Below are positions 24,262-32,646 of a DNA stretch of 64,000 bases, piece after piece (position 1 is the first letter of the stretch; every line of letters starts with the position of its first letter). Source of the stretch: Flavobacterium ranwuense (GTDB lineage: Bacteria > Bacteroidota > Bacteroidia > Flavobacteriales > Flavobacteriaceae). Below the pieces are notes generated by a model. That model was given only the letters and a program-made list of their open reading frames with translations, did not search any database and was not told the DNA's origin. The stretch lies in assembly GCF_004349315.1 (NCBI RefSeq), contig NZ_SMLH01000005.1, positions 124,001-188,000 on the forward strand. The letters are read 5' to 3'. The position numbers and the translations under genes are program-made.

Positions 24262-26997
24262 TTATTCTAAAGACAAAGTAATCTGACCATCATCTTCCAA
24301 TTGAATGTCTGAATCATCGGCATTAGTATCACCCATAACTTCTAATTCCTCAGGAATAACCTCAACAGGAATTTCATACGGCAAAGGTTCCAGCAAGTTT
24401 ACTTGTTTCAACTTATCAGTTGTCAATTGATTCCCTAAAGCTTTAAATCCTTTCACCGAAATGAATGATTCTATATCTATCGTCATTGTTTCTTTTTGAA
24501 CTCCTTTTACTTTTGTAAAAACCAATTCAGCCACAGGACGATAATCCGTTGATACAATCTCTAATTGTGAATTAGGATGTTCCGTGATAAAACTTTCTTC
24601 TTTGTTCTCCGTTTCCACTAAGAAACGTTTGATGTAATAACGCTCTTTTTCGCCATCATAATAAATAGCCGAAATTGGTTTTTTTGGAACCCATTTCTCC
24701 AGGACTACCATATCTTCATCAAAATGTGTAGATAATTCTGGTGTAATTACTTTTACTTTTCCGGATTGCGATAGGACCAAAATCTTATCATTTGGTCTGA
24801 ACTCCCCTAATAATTCACCTCTTGCATCAACGTTTAATCGTTGAACAGTATCGTCAAACCAAACTTTTCTTGGTAATAAAGTAGAAATTCCTTTCTCCTT
24901 CAATTCTATTTTTTTGATTGGATATTTAGTTACCAAATTTCCTTTGGAAGCCCTTCCTTTTATTGCTAAACTGGCAAAATCAATATCGAATTTCAGTTTT
25001 TTGACACTTCCTACCTGACGTAATAGTATTGTAATTACTTCTGCTTCTCCATTTGGATTGCAAGAGAAGTATACTACTTGAGAACCCGCAGTTTCATTGG
25101 TTAAATCGTATGCTTTATCTCTGGTAACTCCTGAAACATTGAATCGTTTAATGTAAGAAGGCCCAGATTTTCCATCACGGTAAATCATATTGTAAATGGT
25201 ACGCTTATCACTTTTGTCAAAAATAGCAATGTGAATAATATCTTTACCTACGAAGGTTTTCGCATCTACTTTGGTAATCATCATTTTCCCATCACGCAGA
25301 AAAACAATTACATCATCAATATCAGAACAATCCGTAACGTATTCGTCTTTTTTCAAACTTGTTCCAACAAATCCTTCTTCTTTATTGACGTATAATTTAG
25401 TATTTCTTAAAACTACTTTGGTAGCTTCGATATCATCAAAAATACGAAGCTCCGTTTGACGTTCACGCCCTTTTCCGTACTTCTCTTTTAATTTGGTAAA
25501 ATAGGCAATAGCAAAATCAATCAGATGCTCTAAATTGTGTTTTACTTGTTCAATATCGCCTTCAAGCGCTTCGATTTTGTCCTGTGCTTTATTGCTGTCA
25601 AATTTGGAAATACGGATGATTCGAATATCCAATAAACGCAAAATATCTTCTTCGGTAACAGCGCGTTTTAAGTGTTGCGTGTGTGGTTTTAAACCATCAT
25701 CAACTGATTTGATTACGCCTTCTCTTGTCGTTTGCTCTTCAATATCGCGATAGATTTTATTTTCGATAAAAATACGTTCCAAAGAAAGAAAATGCCATTG
25801 TTCCTCCAATTCGCTCAATTGAATTTCGAGTTCACTTTTCAGCAATTGGACTGTTCTGTTGGTTGAAATTTTCAACATCGCAGAAACCCCGATAAACAAC
25901 GGTTTGTTGTCTTCAATCACACAACCCAATGGTGCTACAGAAGTTTCACAAGCCGTAAATGCGAACAACGCATCAATGGTTTTATCTGGAGAAACACCCG
26001 GAAAAAGGTGAATTAATATTTCTACCTCAGCAGCGGTATTGTCCTCTATTTTCTTGATTTTGATTTTCCCTTTATCATTCGCTTTCAAAATACTGTCAAT
26101 CAAAGTAGTCGTATTAGTAGAAAACGGAATTTGGGTAATCACCAAGGTATTTTTGTCAAGCTGACCAATTTTGGCACGAACCCGAACACGTCCGCCACGC
26201 AATCCATCATTATAATTGGACACATCGGCAATACCTTGCGTCATGAAATCAGGATACAGTGTAAAAGGCTTCCCTTTTAATATTTTTATCGAAGAATCGA
26301 TTAATTCATTGAAATTATGAGGCAATACTTTCGTGGAAAGACCTACCGCAATACCTTCGGCTCCTTGTGCCAGAAGCAACGGAAATTTCACCGGAAGATT
26401 GTTCGGTTCTGCTCTTCGTCCATCGTAAGAAACGCCCCAATCGGTAATTTTTGGACTATAGATAACCTCCAAAGCAAATTTAGACAAACGCGCTTCGATG
26501 TAACGGGAAGCCGCTGCGCCATCTCCCGTTAGGATATTCCCCCAGTTTCCTTGACAGTCTATCAATAATTCTTTTTGGCCAATTTGTACCATTGCATCAC
26601 CAATACTCTGATCTCCGTGAGGGTGATACTGCATGGTGTGCCCAACAACATTGGCCACTTTATTGTAACGACCGTCATCTAATTCTTTCAAAGAGTGCAT
26701 GATACGGCGTTGCACTGGTTTAAAACCATCTTCAATCGCCGGAACGGCACGCTCCAGAATTACATAGGAAGCATAATCCAGAAACCAGTCCTTGTACATT
26801 CCCGTAACTTTGGTAATGGTATCGTTTCCGTCTTCTTGATTATCGTAAAAATGTTGTCCTTCAAAGGATTTGGCGTCTACTTCAATAATTCCATCAGCAT
26901 CATTCTCTTCTTGATTTTCATCAATGTAATGATCCTCTGAATTATTCTCTTCGTCCTGACCTTCTGGGGTTGTGTTATCGTCTTCTTCGTCTTTCAT
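24262..26997 (-). CDS. parC: DNA topoisomerase IV subunit A
   Basis: The 911-aa protein opens with a very acidic head (residues 1-60, rich in Asp/Glu). The GyrA/ParC breakage-reunion domain follows, with active-site Tyr166 in AAASRYIEAR, YHPHGDQSIGDAM and the EVEILIHLFPG region. The C-terminal beta-pinwheel strands lack the GyrA box, which supports ParC. It cuts and reseals DNA to decatenate daughter chromosomes with ParE. The start codon lies immediately next to the stop of the YhcG-type nuclease gene, and that gene begins with nearly the same five residues (MKDEE). Confidence 0.92.
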   Translation of the reverse strand: MKDEEDDNTTPEGQDEENNSEDHYIDENQEENDADGIIEVDAKSFEGQHFYDNQEDGNDTITKVTGMYKDWFLDYASYVILERAVPAIEDGFKPVQRRIMHSLKELDDGRYNKVANVVGHTMQYHPHGDQSIGDAMVQIGQKELLIDCQGNWGNILTGDGAAASRYIEARLSKFALEVIYSPKITDWGVSYDGRRAEPNNLPVKFPLLLAQGAEGIAVGLSTKVLPHNFNELIDSSIKILKGKPFTLYPDFMTQGIADVSNYNDGLRGGRVRVRAKIGQLDKNTLVITQIPFSTNTTTLIDSILKANDKGKIKIKKIEDNTAAEVEILIHLFPGVSPDKTIDALFAFTACETSVAPLGCVIEDNKPLFIGVSAMLKISTNRTVQLLKSELEIQLSELEEQWHFLSLERIFIENKIYRDIEEQTTREGVIKSVDDGLKPHTQHLKRAVTEEDILRLLDIRIIRISKFDSNKAQDKIEALEGDIEQVKHNLEHLIDFAIAYFTKLKEKYGKGRERQTELRIFDDIEATKVVLRNTKLYVNKEEGFVGTSLKKDEYVTDCSDIDDVIVFLRDGKMMITKVDAKTFVGKDIIHIAIFDKSDKRTIYNMIYRDGKSGPSYIKRFNVSGVTRDKAYDLTNETAGSQVVYFSCNPNGEAEVITILLRQVGSVKKLKFDIDFASLAIKGRASKGNLVTKYPIKKIELKEKGISTLLPRKVWFDDTVQRLNVDARGELLGEFRPNDKILVLSQSGKVKVITPELSTHFDEDMVVLEKWVPKKPISAIYYDGEKERYYIKRFLVETENKEESFITEHPNSQLEIVSTDYRPVAELVFTKVKGVQKETMTIDIESFISVKGFKALGNQLTTDKLKQVNLLEPLPYEIPVEVIPEELEVMGDTNADDSDIQLEDDGQITLSLE

Positions 26998-28126
26998 TTA
27001 TTTTGATTCCGAAATTAATTGTATTAAATCTTCTCTGCTTGGCAGAATTGTTTTGTATTTACTGGCAAAAATTTGCTCATTATTTTCAGGTAAAGTATAT
27101 TCTACAACCAAATCACTTTTGTTTTGGCAAAGTACAATTCCTATGGTTTTATTTTCATCTTCCAAACGCATTTCTCTGTCGTAATAATTGACATACATTT
27201 GCATTTGTCCTAAATCTTGATGTTTCAATTCTCCTATTTTTAGATCAATCAGAACGAAACATTTTAAAATTCGGTTGTAAAAAACCAAATCGATTCGAAA
27301 ATGTTTATCATCAAAAGTAATTCTGTTTTGTCTTGCGACAAAAGTAAAACCATGACCCAATTCTAGTAAAAAATGTTCTAGCTTATTGATAATTTCTTCT
27401 TCCAACTCCGATTCTGAATACTGATGCAATTCAGGCAAACCTAAAAACTCCAAAATATAAGGATCTTTGATAAGGTCTTTGGGTTTCTCTATAATCTGAC
27501 CTTGCTCCGAAAGTTTCAAAATACCTGCTACATCTCGGCTTAAAGCCAATCGCGTATAAAGTGCCGAATCGTATTGCCGTTTTAATTCTCGAACGCTCCA
27601 ATTGTATTTTTCGGATTCTATTTCGTAGAAACGTCTTTCGTTTATGTCGTCAATTCGCATTAAGAAAACATAATGTGTCCAAGTTAGTTTGAAAAACGAA
27701 ATCAGCGACTGTGCTTTTTGATTTTCAGAAACCCCAGTTAGTGGCTGAGGTATCTTAGTATTCAATTCCCCAGTCAGTGACTGGGATTTTTGAATTTGTA
27801 AAATACTAGTCAGTGACTCGTAATTTGAGTAAGTCATAAATAACTTTCTCATGTTCTGCAAATTATCCACAGAAAACCCTTTTCCAAACTCAGTAGTCAG
27901 CCGTTCGGAAAGCCCTTTTAATAATTGCTTCCCATATTCAGCTCTATTTTTTCCGTTTTGCTCCTCTTCCACAATCATTCTTCCTATTTCAAAATAGGTG
28001 TAAACCATTGTTGAATTTACGGTACGTAAAACCTGTTGCCGAGCATTTTGCAAAAGCGCGACTACTTGAGAAAATAAAATTTTATTTTGAAGATTTTCTG
28101 GAATTGTATTTTCTTCGTCTTTCATT
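26983..28126. repeat. 16-bp direct repeat bracketing the YhcG nuclease gene
   Basis: TTCTTCGTCTTTCATT occurs at 26983-26998 and at 28111-28126. Each copy spans the start codon of a gene (parC and the nuclease, minus strand: AATGAAAGACGAAGAA). The spacing is 1128 bp, exactly the length of the nuclease gene with its stop. This looks like an insertion that copied the parC start. Confidence 0.75.
26998..28125 (-). CDS. YhcG/DUF1016 family PDDEXK nuclease
   Basis: The 375-aa protein has an N-terminal DUF1016 helical domain (residues 18-100), a variable Gln/Ser/Thr linker (101-145), then LTWTHYVFLMRI and a C-terminal PDDEXK domain. The probable catalytic residues are Asp279 (FRIDLVFYNR) and Asp294-x-Lys296 (VLIDLKIGEL), followed by QMQMYVNYYDRE. 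Family members occur in defence islands and beside restriction genes; DNA cleavage is predicted. Here it sits inside the topoisomerase IV operon, 0 bp from parC and 50 bp after a small gene, flanked by a 16-bp direct repeat. That suggests recent insertion rather than a topoisomerase role. Confidence 0.88.
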   Translation of the reverse strand: MKDEENTIPENLQNKILFSQVVALLQNARQQVLRTVNSTMVYTYFEIGRMIVEEEQNGKNRAEYGKQLLKGLSERLTTEFGKGFSVDNLQNMRKLFMTYSNYESLTSILQIQKSQSLTGELNTKIPQPLTGVSENQKAQSLISFFKLTWTHYVFLMRIDDINERRFYEIESEKYNWSVRELKRQYDSALYTRLALSRDVAGILKLSEQGQIIEKPKDLIKDPYILEFLGLPELHQYSESELEEEIINKLEHFLLELGHGFTFVARQNRITFDDKHFRIDLVFYNRILKCFVLIDLKIGELKHQDLGQMQMYVNYYDREMRLEDENKTIGIVLCQNKSDLVVEYTLPENNEQIFASKYKTILPSREDLIQLISESK

Positions 28127-28175
28127 AAATATATTCTATTGAATACTAATTAATTCTAATTTTGTTCTAAAATTT

Positions 28176-28361
28176 CTAAAAAGAATATTTTTCTTTACAG
28201 ACATGTTCTTTTATAGTGATTTTATTTCCGTTTTTATCCAACTCTTTTTTTACAAGTGTATCACATTCTTTATGATCATTACTCCTTATAATAAAAAAGG
28301 TAGTTGAAAAACTAATCACAAATAATAAAGCGATAAAAATTAGTGTTCTTTTTGTAGGCAT
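28176..28361 (-). CDS. Small membrane-anchored protein in the topoisomerase IV operon
   Basis: The 61-aa protein has one N-terminal hydrophobic helix (about residues 7-25) and a charged exported part with two Cys (HKECDTLV and EHVCKEK), which could form a disulfide. I do not recognise a family. It lies 11 bp after the parE stop and 50 bp before the nuclease gene on the same strand. Confidence 0.6.
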   Translation of the reverse strand: MPTKRTLIFIALLFVISFSTTFFIIRSNDHKECDTLVKKELDKNGNKITIKEHVCKEKYSF

Positions 28362-28372
28362 TTTATAACTAT

Positions 28373-30235
28373 TTAAATTTTCTCAATTACATCTAATTCC
28401 ACTTTCAAATTCTTGATGATAAATTCTTGTCTGTCTGGCGTATTTTTACCCATATAGAAAGACAATAATTGCTCAATCGAAGTGTTTTTGTCCATCATAA
28501 TCGGATCTAAACGAATGGTTTCGCCAATAAAATTCTTGAACTCATCCGGAGAAATTTCTCCCAATCCCTTAAATCGAGTGATTTCCGGTTTTGGTTTTAG
28601 TTTTTCGATTGCTGCTTTTCTTTCGTCATCAGAATAACAGTAAATCGTTTCTTTCTTGTTTCGAACCCTGAAAAGTGGCGTTTGCAAAATGTACAAATGT
28701 CCTTCTTTGATTAACTCCGGAAAAAACTGCAAGAAAAAAGTAATCAATAACAAACGAATGTGCATTCCATCGACATCAGCATCCGTTGCAATTACGATGT
28801 TGTTATAACGCAATTTTTCCAAACCGTCTTCAATATCCAAAGCCGCTTGCAATAAATTGAATTCTTCATTTTCATAAACAATTTTTTTGCTCATTCCATA
28901 CGAATTCAAAGGCTTACCACGTAAACTAAAAACGGCCTGTGTATTTACATCCCGCGATTTGGTAATAGATCCGGAAGCCGAATCTCCCTCAGTAATAAAA
29001 AGGGTACTCTCTAAATTTTTCGGGTTTTTAGTATCCGGAAGATGGGCACGACAATCTCTTAATTTTTTGTTGTGCAGATTCGCTTTTTTGGCACGATCTG
29101 TCGCTAATTTTCTAATGCCAGAGAGTTCTTTGCGCTCTCTTTCCGCTTGAAGAATTTTGCGTAATAATGCGTCTGCAGTGGTAGGATTCTTGTGCAAATA
29201 ATTATCTAATTTCGTTTTCACAAAATCATTTACAAAAGTACGCACTGATGGCATTCCTGGTTCAGAACCCATATCAGTTGAACCTAATTTGGTTTTGGTT
29301 TGCGACTCAAAAACCGGTTCCATCACTTTGATGCTGACAGCCGTAACAATGGATTTTCGAACATCCGATGCTTCAAAGCTTTTATTGTAAAACTCCCTGA
29401 TGGTTTTCACAATCGCTTCCCGATAGGCTGCTAAATGTGTTCCCCCTTGAGTTGTATTTTGCCCATTTACGAAGGAATGGTATTCTTCGCTGTACTGTGT
29501 TTTACTGTGCGTTAAGGCAATTTCGATATCGTCACCTTTCAAGTGAATGATTGGATATTCTAAATCATCGGCGTGAATGGTTTCTTCCAATAAATCTTTC
29601 AGACCATTTTCAGAAAAATATTTTTCACCATTGAATAAAATGGTCAAACCATTGTTTAAGTAACAATAGTTTTTGAGCATTTTGATTACATATTCATACC
29701 TGAATTTATAATTTTTGAAAATCGCTTCGTCAGGAGTAAAAATTACTTTAGTTCCTTTTCTCTTGGTCGTTTCAATAATATCTTCTTCAAGAATAAGATT
29801 TCCTGCAGAAAATTCCGCAGCTTTTTGTTTTTCGTCTCGAACAGATTCTACACGGAAATAATTAGACAAAGCATTCACGGCTTTTGTCCCTACCCCATTC
29901 AAACCAACGGATTTCTTAAATGCCAAGGAATCGTATTTTCCTCCGGTATTCATTTTAGAAACTACATCAATCACTTTCCCTAATGGAATTCCACGGCCGT
30001 AATCTCGAACTGTAACCGTTTTGTCTTTGATCGTCACCTCGATTGTTTTACCCGCGCCCATGACAAATTCATCGATACAGTTATCGAGCACCTCTTTTAG
30101 AAGAATATAAATACCATCATCCGGAGAAGAACCATCACCCAGTTTCCCGATATACATTCCGGGACGCATGCGAATGTGCTCTTTCCAGTCGAGCGACCGA
30201 ATATTATCTTCGGTATATTGATTTTGTTCGGACAT
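28373..30235 (-). CDS. parE: DNA topoisomerase IV subunit B
   Basis: The 620-aa protein has a GHKL ATPase domain with [19 protein letters not shown] and [14 protein letters not shown], a transducer domain with QTKTKLG, and the TOPRIM domain with EGDSASGS and the metal-binding [10 protein letters not shown]. The C-terminal TOPRIM tail has GRGEISP-type residues (RFKGLGEIS). It binds and hydrolyses ATP to drive strand passage by ParC. It is the first gene of the leftward operon. The length and the absence of the gyrase-specific insert favour ParE over GyrB. Confidence 0.93.
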   Translation of the reverse strand: MSEQNQYTEDNIRSLDWKEHIRMRPGMYIGKLGDGSSPDDGIYILLKEVLDNCIDEFVMGAGKTIEVTIKDKTVTVRDYGRGIPLGKVIDVVSKMNTGGKYDSLAFKKSVGLNGVGTKAVNALSNYFRVESVRDEKQKAAEFSAGNLILEEDIIETTKRKGTKVIFTPDEAIFKNYKFRYEYVIKMLKNYCYLNNGLTILFNGEKYFSENGLKDLLEETIHADDLEYPIIHLKGDDIEIALTHSKTQYSEEYHSFVNGQNTTQGGTHLAAYREAIVKTIREFYNKSFEASDVRKSIVTAVSIKVMEPVFESQTKTKLGSTDMGSEPGMPSVRTFVNDFVKTKLDNYLHKNPTTADALLRKILQAERERKELSGIRKLATDRAKKANLHNKKLRDCRAHLPDTKNPKNLESTLFITEGDSASGSITKSRDVNTQAVFSLRGKPLNSYGMSKKIVYENEEFNLLQAALDIEDGLEKLRYNNIVIATDADVDGMHIRLLLITFFLQFFPELIKEGHLYILQTPLFRVRNKKETIYCYSDDERKAAIEKLKPKPEITRFKGLGEISPDEFKNFIGETIRLDPIMMDKNTSIEQLLSFYMGKNTPDRQEFIIKNLKVELDVIEKI

Positions 30236-30331
30236 TGTAAAATTTGTGGATTTTGTGCTAATGTAGTGTAATTCGATAAAATTTAAAATAGGAAGCCGTC
30301 AAAGTTATCAAGAATGATATTGACAACCGAT

Positions 30332-30390
30332 TTCTGATTTAGGATTAACGATTTTAGATTGCAGATTTCAAATTGATATTGATTTTTGAT
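30332..30390. repeat. GATTGCAGATT-word repeat
   Basis: This stretch reads GATTTAGGATTAACGATTT then TAGATTGCAGATT. Similar words occur at 16283-16317 and 57205-57243, always in intergenic DNA. Confidence 0.5.
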
Positions 30391-30398
30391 GTTCAAAT

Positions 30399-30920
30399 TT
30401 AAAAATTCTTGATAATCTTTTTTAACTGATTATCTAATTCCGCATTGGAAATCTTACCATTTACAGCATCAAAATTAGCATCAAAACTAGGCAATGAGAA
30501 CGTTGCTTTTATATTTCCTCCATAAAAAGGAAAAGCATTTTTTGCAATACCCAAAACGCTTGCTCCGCCTTTGGCTCCAGGTGAAGTTGCCATCAGTAAC
30601 ATTGGTTTTTCTTGAAAAACCTTAGTGTTTATTCTGGTGCACCAATCAAAAACATTCTTGAAAGCTACGGAGTAATTGCCATTGTTTTCAGCAAGTGAAA
30701 CCACTAAAATATCGGCTCCGCCAATTTTAGCCAGAAATGCTTTTGCCAATTCATGCTCACCGATTTCTTTTTCTATATCAACACTAAAAATTGGCATTTG
30801 AAAATCGTTTAAGTCCAAAACCTCCACTTCGGCATTTTCAAAAAGATTTGCTGCGTACGTCGCTAATTTTTTATTGATGGAGTTTTTGCTGGGGCTTGCG
30901 CCAAAAGCGATAATTTTCAT
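30399..30920 (-). CDS. NAD(P)H-dependent FMN reductase
   Basis: The 173-aa flavodoxin-fold protein has the FMN phosphate loop AFGASPSKNSINKKLA and VVSLAENNGNYSVAFKNVFDW, the SLAE(Y/N)NGS-type motif of the FMN_red family. It reduces FMN or a quinone-like electron acceptor with NADPH in the cytoplasm. It stands alone between parE and ychF, with a degenerate dispersed repeat on its upstream side. Confidence 0.85.
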   Translation of the reverse strand: MKIIAFGASPSKNSINKKLATYAANLFENAEVEVLDLNDFQMPIFSVDIEKEIGEHELAKAFLAKIGGADILVVSLAENNGNYSVAFKNVFDWCTRINTKVFQEKPMLLMATSPGAKGGASVLGIAKNAFPFYGGNIKATFSLPSFDANFDAVNGKISNAELDNQLKKIIKNF

Positions 30921-31096
30921 GATGATTTATTTTTACTAAAAGTACTAAAAATAAAATAACAACAAAATAATTGTCCGCAGATTCACAGATTAAGAAAACA
31001 AATAAGCAAAAACGAAATTTCATTTTCTTCTAAATCTATTTTACCCCAGATAGAAACAGAAAGCATTTTTCAGATCAATCTTATTTTTTCTTGATA

Positions 31097-31184
31097 AAAA
31101 AGAGCGACCAAAGGAAGCTCCTTTTTTGTCTTAGAAAAAGAGATTGATGGCAAAATCTTGAAGTGGAAAGCTGGAATTAGGTAC
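31097..31184. repeat. GC-rich dispersed repeat, degenerate copy C
   Basis: The core AGAGCGACCAAAGGAAGCTC (31101-31120) and a later GTGGAAAGCTGGAATTAGG correspond to words in copy A at 14641-14786. The core can fold into a hairpin with flanking A and T runs. Confidence 0.6.
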
Positions 31185-31189
31185 AAAAA

Positions 31190-31240
31190 AAAGTCGAAAG
31201 CTATTACTAACTTTCGACTTTATGACTTTCGACTTTATGA
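31190..31240 (-). terminator. Terminator and 15-bp tandem repeat downstream of ychF
   Basis: AAAGTCGAAAG (31190-31200) and CTTTCGACTTT (31211-31221) form an 11-bp perfect stem. On the minus strand the stem is followed by a T-run, which fits termination of ychF. The unit CTTTCGACTTTATGA is present twice in tandem (31211-31240). Confidence 0.8.
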
Positions 31241-31245
31241 CTTTT

Positions 31246-32340
31246 TTAGACGTTGAATCTAAAATGCATCACATCACCATCTTTTACAATATATTCTTTT
31301 CCTTCTACCTTGAATTTTCCAGCTTCTTTACATTTAGCTTCTGAACCGTAATGAACGAAATCCTCATAAGCAATAACTTCGGCACGGATAAATCCTTTTT
31401 CGAAATCAGTGTGAATAACTCCAGCAGCTTGTGGCGCAGTTGAACCAACATCAATAGTCCAAGCACGAACTTCTTTAACTCCTGCCGTAAAATAAGTTTG
31501 TTGTTTTAGTAATTTGTAAGCTGCACGAATCAACACAGACGCACCTGGCTCACTTAACCCCATATCTTCTAAGAAAACCTGGCGTTCTTCGTAACTTTCT
31601 AATTCCGTAATATCAGCTTCCGCACCTACAGAAAGTACGATAACTTCCGCATCTTCATCTTTTACCAACTCCCGAACCTGATCTACATATTTATTTCCGT
31701 TAACTGCCGAATTTTCATCAACATTACAAACATACAATACTGGTTTTGCCGTAATCAATTGAAAACCTTCCATTAAAACTTCTTCATCATTGTTTTGTGG
31801 CGTTATAGTTCTCGCTGATTTCGCTTGAAGCAGCGTTTCTCTAATTCTGTTCAACAACGCTTCTTCAACGATTGCTTCTTTATTTCCAGTTTTGGCAGCA
31901 CGTTTTACTTTTTCTAAACGTTTTTCAACATTCTCTAAATCTTTCAACTGCAACTCGATATCAATTGTTTCTTTGTCACGAATTGGGTTTACATTCCCAT
32001 CAACGTGAACAATATTATCGTTATCAAAACAACGTAATACGTGAATAATGGCATTACACTCTCTAATGTTTCCTAGAAACTGATTTCCCAAACCTTCTCC
32101 TTTACTGGCTCCTTTTACCAATCCTGCAATATCAACGATATCAACAGTTGCCATTTGCACACGCTCTGGCTTTACTAATTCTTCCAGTTTTTCTATTCTG
32201 GAATCCGGAACATTTACAACACCAATATTAGGCTCGATTGTACAAAAAGGAAAGTTGGCACTTTGCGCTTTTGCATTTGACAAACAATTGAATAATGTTG
32301 ATTTTCCAACATTCGGTAATCCTACAATTCCTGCTTTCAT
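31246..32340 (-). CDS. ychF: Redox-regulated ATPase YchF (Obg-like)
   Basis: I start it at 32340 (MKAGIVGLPNVGKST), giving 364 aa, the usual YchF length; the longer frame adds 15 unlikely residues. It has the G1 loop GLPNVGKST, G3 in DIAGLVKGASKGEG, a helical coiled insert with LKDLENVEKRLEKVKRAAKTG, and a C-terminal TGS domain. YchF binds ATP in preference to GTP, associates with ribosomes and is involved in oxidative-stress response. It has its own promoter and terminator. Confidence 0.94.
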   Translation of the reverse strand: MKAGIVGLPNVGKSTLFNCLSNAKAQSANFPFCTIEPNIGVVNVPDSRIEKLEELVKPERVQMATVDIVDIAGLVKGASKGEGLGNQFLGNIRECNAIIHVLRCFDNDNIVHVDGNVNPIRDKETIDIELQLKDLENVEKRLEKVKRAAKTGNKEAIVEEALLNRIRETLLQAKSARTITPQNNDEEVLMEGFQLITAKPVLYVCNVDENSAVNGNKYVDQVRELVKDEDAEVIVLSVGAEADITELESYEERQVFLEDMGLSEPGASVLIRAAYKLLKQQTYFTAGVKEVRAWTIDVGSTAPQAAGVIHTDFEKGFIRAEVIAYEDFVHYGSEAKCKEAGKFKVEGKEYIVKDGDVMHFRFNV

Positions 32341-32486
32341 ATGTAGATAATATTTGTTTTTTTTTATGGAATATGCAATCGCCATTCTTCACATTCCTTT
32401 TTCACTTGAATCATGGCGATGTCATGATATTCTTGTTTACTGACAGCCTTTCCAGCCAAAAGTTTTAGTACTTACTTTAAAAGTTT

Positions 32487-32495
32487 GCAAATATA
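32487..32495 (-). promoter_or_regulatory. -7 promoter element for ychF
   Basis: On the minus strand this reads TATATTTGC, an exact TAnnTTTGC match, about 147 bases before the ychF start. The rest of the 306-base gap to the TonB receptor holds no gene that I can see. Confidence 0.6.
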
Positions 32496-32646
32496 AGATT
32501 TATTAGATGCTGAAAAACCAAAAAAAGCACATTATTCCACAGTTGATAATTTTTTAATATAATTTTTATTGATTTGTTAATGATACGTTAAAAAATTATA
32601 TATTGCCACCGATTAAATAACAAAAAATAACCAAACTCAACTAATT

